This document shows positions 6,620 through 7,687 of a DNA stretch of 7,687 bases, piece by piece (the first letter of the stretch is position 1; the number at the start of each line of letters is the position of its first letter). Made by a program: the position numbers and the translations under genes. The stretch spans positions 1 to 7,687 of the forward strand of contig JANQQO010000280.1 in the NCBI GenBank assembly GCA_028289305.1, read 5' to 3'. The notes beneath the pieces are model-generated. The model saw only the letters and a program-made list of their open reading frames with translations. It had not been told where the DNA came from and did no database searches. This DNA comes from Rickettsiales bacterium. GTDB taxonomy: Bacteria > Pseudomonadota > Alphaproteobacteria > Rickettsiales > JANQQO01.

Positions 6620-7210
6620 CTAAGTCGGTTTTTGCTGGTCTACATTGATGACTGCGGTGCGGGCGATGAGGTCATGCCAGCCCTGGCGTTTTTTATTGTA
6701 ATATACCCATAAAAAGCCAATGCCGAGAAAGAGAACACTTGGGATATAGCCAAAAAAGCGCAGAAGGAGTTGGGCGTTTGAGGCTGGGCCGAGTGTTTTT
6801 ATATCCACAATGCGCATTTTTAATAGCATTTTGCCGGGCGTTGCTGCGCGATATTTCCAAAAAAGAAAAATAACCGCCGCACCGAGGATGGTTTGAAGAA
6901 TGGCCTCATTGGTGCGTTGTTGTACAAATGCCTGGCCTTCAGGGGAGGTTTCAAAGAATACACTTAGCTGGTTTGTCATTTGATCAAGGGTGATGGCGCC
7001 TGCCGCGAGCTGCTGGTTTAGATCTTGTAGAAGAAAAATAAGGGATTGCGGTGGCTCGGCAGTCATTAAGGAAAAGAGCGGCAAAAAGATAATAGAGCTT
7101 AACATAACGTCGATGATCGTGGCGAAGATGCGTTTATAAAAACTGGCATAGTTAGGCTCGCTGAGTGCTTGCGCGTTTTTCATATCTTTTTCTTCGTTGT
7201 TTTTAGGCAT
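6620..7210 (-). CDS. RDD family integral membrane protein
   Basis: This 196-residue membrane protein has the hallmarks of the RDD family: YASFYKRIFATIID (21-34) with R27 and D34 in the first helix, the TPGKMLLKMRIVD block (124-136), and a final segment ending in KKRQGWHDLIARTAVI with D180. About three transmembrane helices are visible, near 30-48, 105-119 and 152-171. A longer polar loop with two predicted amphipathic parts lies between the first two. Some RDD proteins have been linked to ion transport, but most have no proven function and none can be assigned here. The first ATG is chosen because AAAGG lies 7 nt upstream; a second ATG at codon 10 (7181-7183) is a weaker alternative. The gene is 4 nt after bioD and 4 nt before the Trx-NHL gene, so it may be a membrane partner of the latter. 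Confidence 0.9.
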   Translation of the reverse strand: MPKNNEEKDMKNAQALSEPNYASFYKRIFATIIDVMLSSIIFLPLFSLMTAEPPQSLIFLLQDLNQQLAAGAITLDQMTNQLSVFFETSPEGQAFVQQRTNEAILQTILGAAVIFLFWKYRAATPGKMLLKMRIVDIKTLGPASNAQLLLRFFGYIPSVLFLGIGFLWVYYNKKRQGWHDLIARTAVINVDQQKPT

Positions 7211-7214
7211 AGAG

Positions 7215-7687
7215 TTACCTTTCTTCTAATATGTGAAGGAGGTTGGGTGCGTGGGCGTAGAGTGGTGCTGAGCCAGAAAGGCGCGGGAGCAGCGTGATGG
7301 GCTCTGGCGCAAACTGGGCAAGCGTGGCCTTGGTTTCTTCTATAGGCACAGGGTCTTTCTCCGAGGCACTGATGATGATGTGCTGTATGGTGATACCGGC
7401 TGCACGCAGCACAGACAAGGTGGTTAAGGTATGGCTTAATGTGCCCAGATAGCTGCCAGTGACGAGGATGGTGGGGATGGCTAGGGCCTGTAGCCAATCA
7501 AGCACGGTGTGTTGGCTGGTCAGTGGAACCATAGCGCCCCCTACCCCTTCGATAAGCTGGGTGGCAGAAGTATCTTGCGGTGCGCAGAAGGCGGTGAGAC
7601 GCTCAAAGTCGATCTCTGCGCCCTCATGCGCGGCAGCCATATTGGGTGAGATGGGCTCCGAAAAGCGGTAAAGATTGGTGTGGGCGA
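7215..7687 (-). CDS. bioD: Dethiobiotin synthetase, C-terminal part (5' end outside window)
   Basis: BioD forms the ureido ring of dethiobiotin from 7,8-diaminopelargonic acid, CO2 and ATP, the next-to-last step of biotin synthesis. The frame is open to the right edge of the window. Ahead of the first internal ATG (7638-7640) it reads YRFSEPISPN and then MAAAHEG, which is the conserved BioD segment (compare the family's SPHLAA), so this ATG is not the start. Further marks are LIEGVGGAMVPL, the family's E-G-[AV]-G-G phosphate/substrate loop; the strand IPTILVTGSYLGTLSHTLTT, usual for the nucleotide domain; and ISASE. The N-terminal P-loop (GTDTxxGKT type) must lie beyond the window. About 157 residues of the usual 220-240 are present. 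Its TAA is 4 nt from the RDD gene, and its last codons contain the RDD ribosome-binding site. Other bio genes may lie upstream, outside the window. Confidence 0.9.
   Translation of the reverse strand, partial: AHTNLYRFSEPISPNMAAAHEGAEIDFERLTAFCAPQDTSATQLIEGVGGAMVPLTSQHTVLDWLQALAIPTILVTGSYLGTLSHTLTTLSVLRAAGITIQHIIISASEKDPVPIEETKATLAQFAPEPITLLPRLSGSAPLYAHAPNLLHILEER
7218..7222 (-). promoter_or_regulatory. Ribosome-binding site of the RDD gene
   Basis: AAAGG lies 7 nt before the ATG at 7210, inside the last codons of bioD. It favours this start over the ATG nine codons later. It is the clearest Shine-Dalgarno in the window; the other minus-strand genes here lack an obvious one. Confidence 0.6.

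Noticed and set aside
7215..7640. ATG at 7638-7640 as the start of bioD
   Set aside because: It falls inside the conserved BioD segment SEPISPNMAAAHEG and the P-loop domain would be missing, so the gene is cut by the window rather than shortened.

Overview
The window looks like chromosomal DNA of an alphaproteobacterium of moderate GC content. The evidence is the type of genes (GalU/UDP-glucose dehydrogenase pair, RlmE, a small GST, an RDD membrane protein, BioD) and a GGATCCCAGC-type inverted repeat of the kind scattered in many alphaproteobacterial genomes. The lineage is an inference; there is no rRNA or other decisive marker.

Layout. At the left edge, the 3' part of a DUF3137-family gene reads rightward and ends at 649. 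A 126-bp, very AT-rich convergent gap (650-775) follows. It holds a perfect 18-bp palindrome whose 16-bp core, TGTTCCACGTGGAACA, matches the chromosomal partition site parS. Everything from 776 to the right edge is coded on the minus strand. Read in the direction of transcription (right to left) the order is: bioD (5' part outside the window), an RDD-family membrane protein, a membrane-anchored thioredoxin/NHL-propeller protein, a glutathione S-transferase-like protein, a 111-bp gap holding a 66-bp inverted-repeat element, rlmE, galU and ugd.

The minus-strand genes are tightly packed. Gaps are 4 nt (bioD/RDD), 4 nt (RDD/Trx-NHL), 9 nt (Trx-NHL/GST), 111 nt (GST/rlmE) and 45 nt (rlmE/galU); galU and ugd overlap by one base in TAATG. 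This suggests two transcription units, bioD to GST and rlmE-galU-ugd, divided by the repeat element, possibly with an extra promoter just before galU.

Function. galU and ugd catalyse consecutive steps, glucose-1-phosphate to UDP-glucose to UDP-glucuronate, and so supply precursors for envelope or capsular polysaccharide. rlmE methylates 23S rRNA. The Trx-NHL protein has an N-terminal membrane anchor, a CCINC thioredoxin-type site, an NHL beta-propeller and a C-terminal domain with a second cysteine pair that resembles the N-terminal domain of DsbD. Its close linkage to an RDD membrane protein and a GST suggests a role in envelope thiol/redox chemistry, but this is not proven.

The window is mostly ordinary housekeeping DNA. 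The points most worth a second look are the parS-like palindrome, the architecture of the Trx-NHL protein, and the inverted repeat placed directly ahead of rlmE. I found no tRNA, rRNA, CRISPR array, transposase or phage gene. No stretch longer than about 130 bp lacks a gene.
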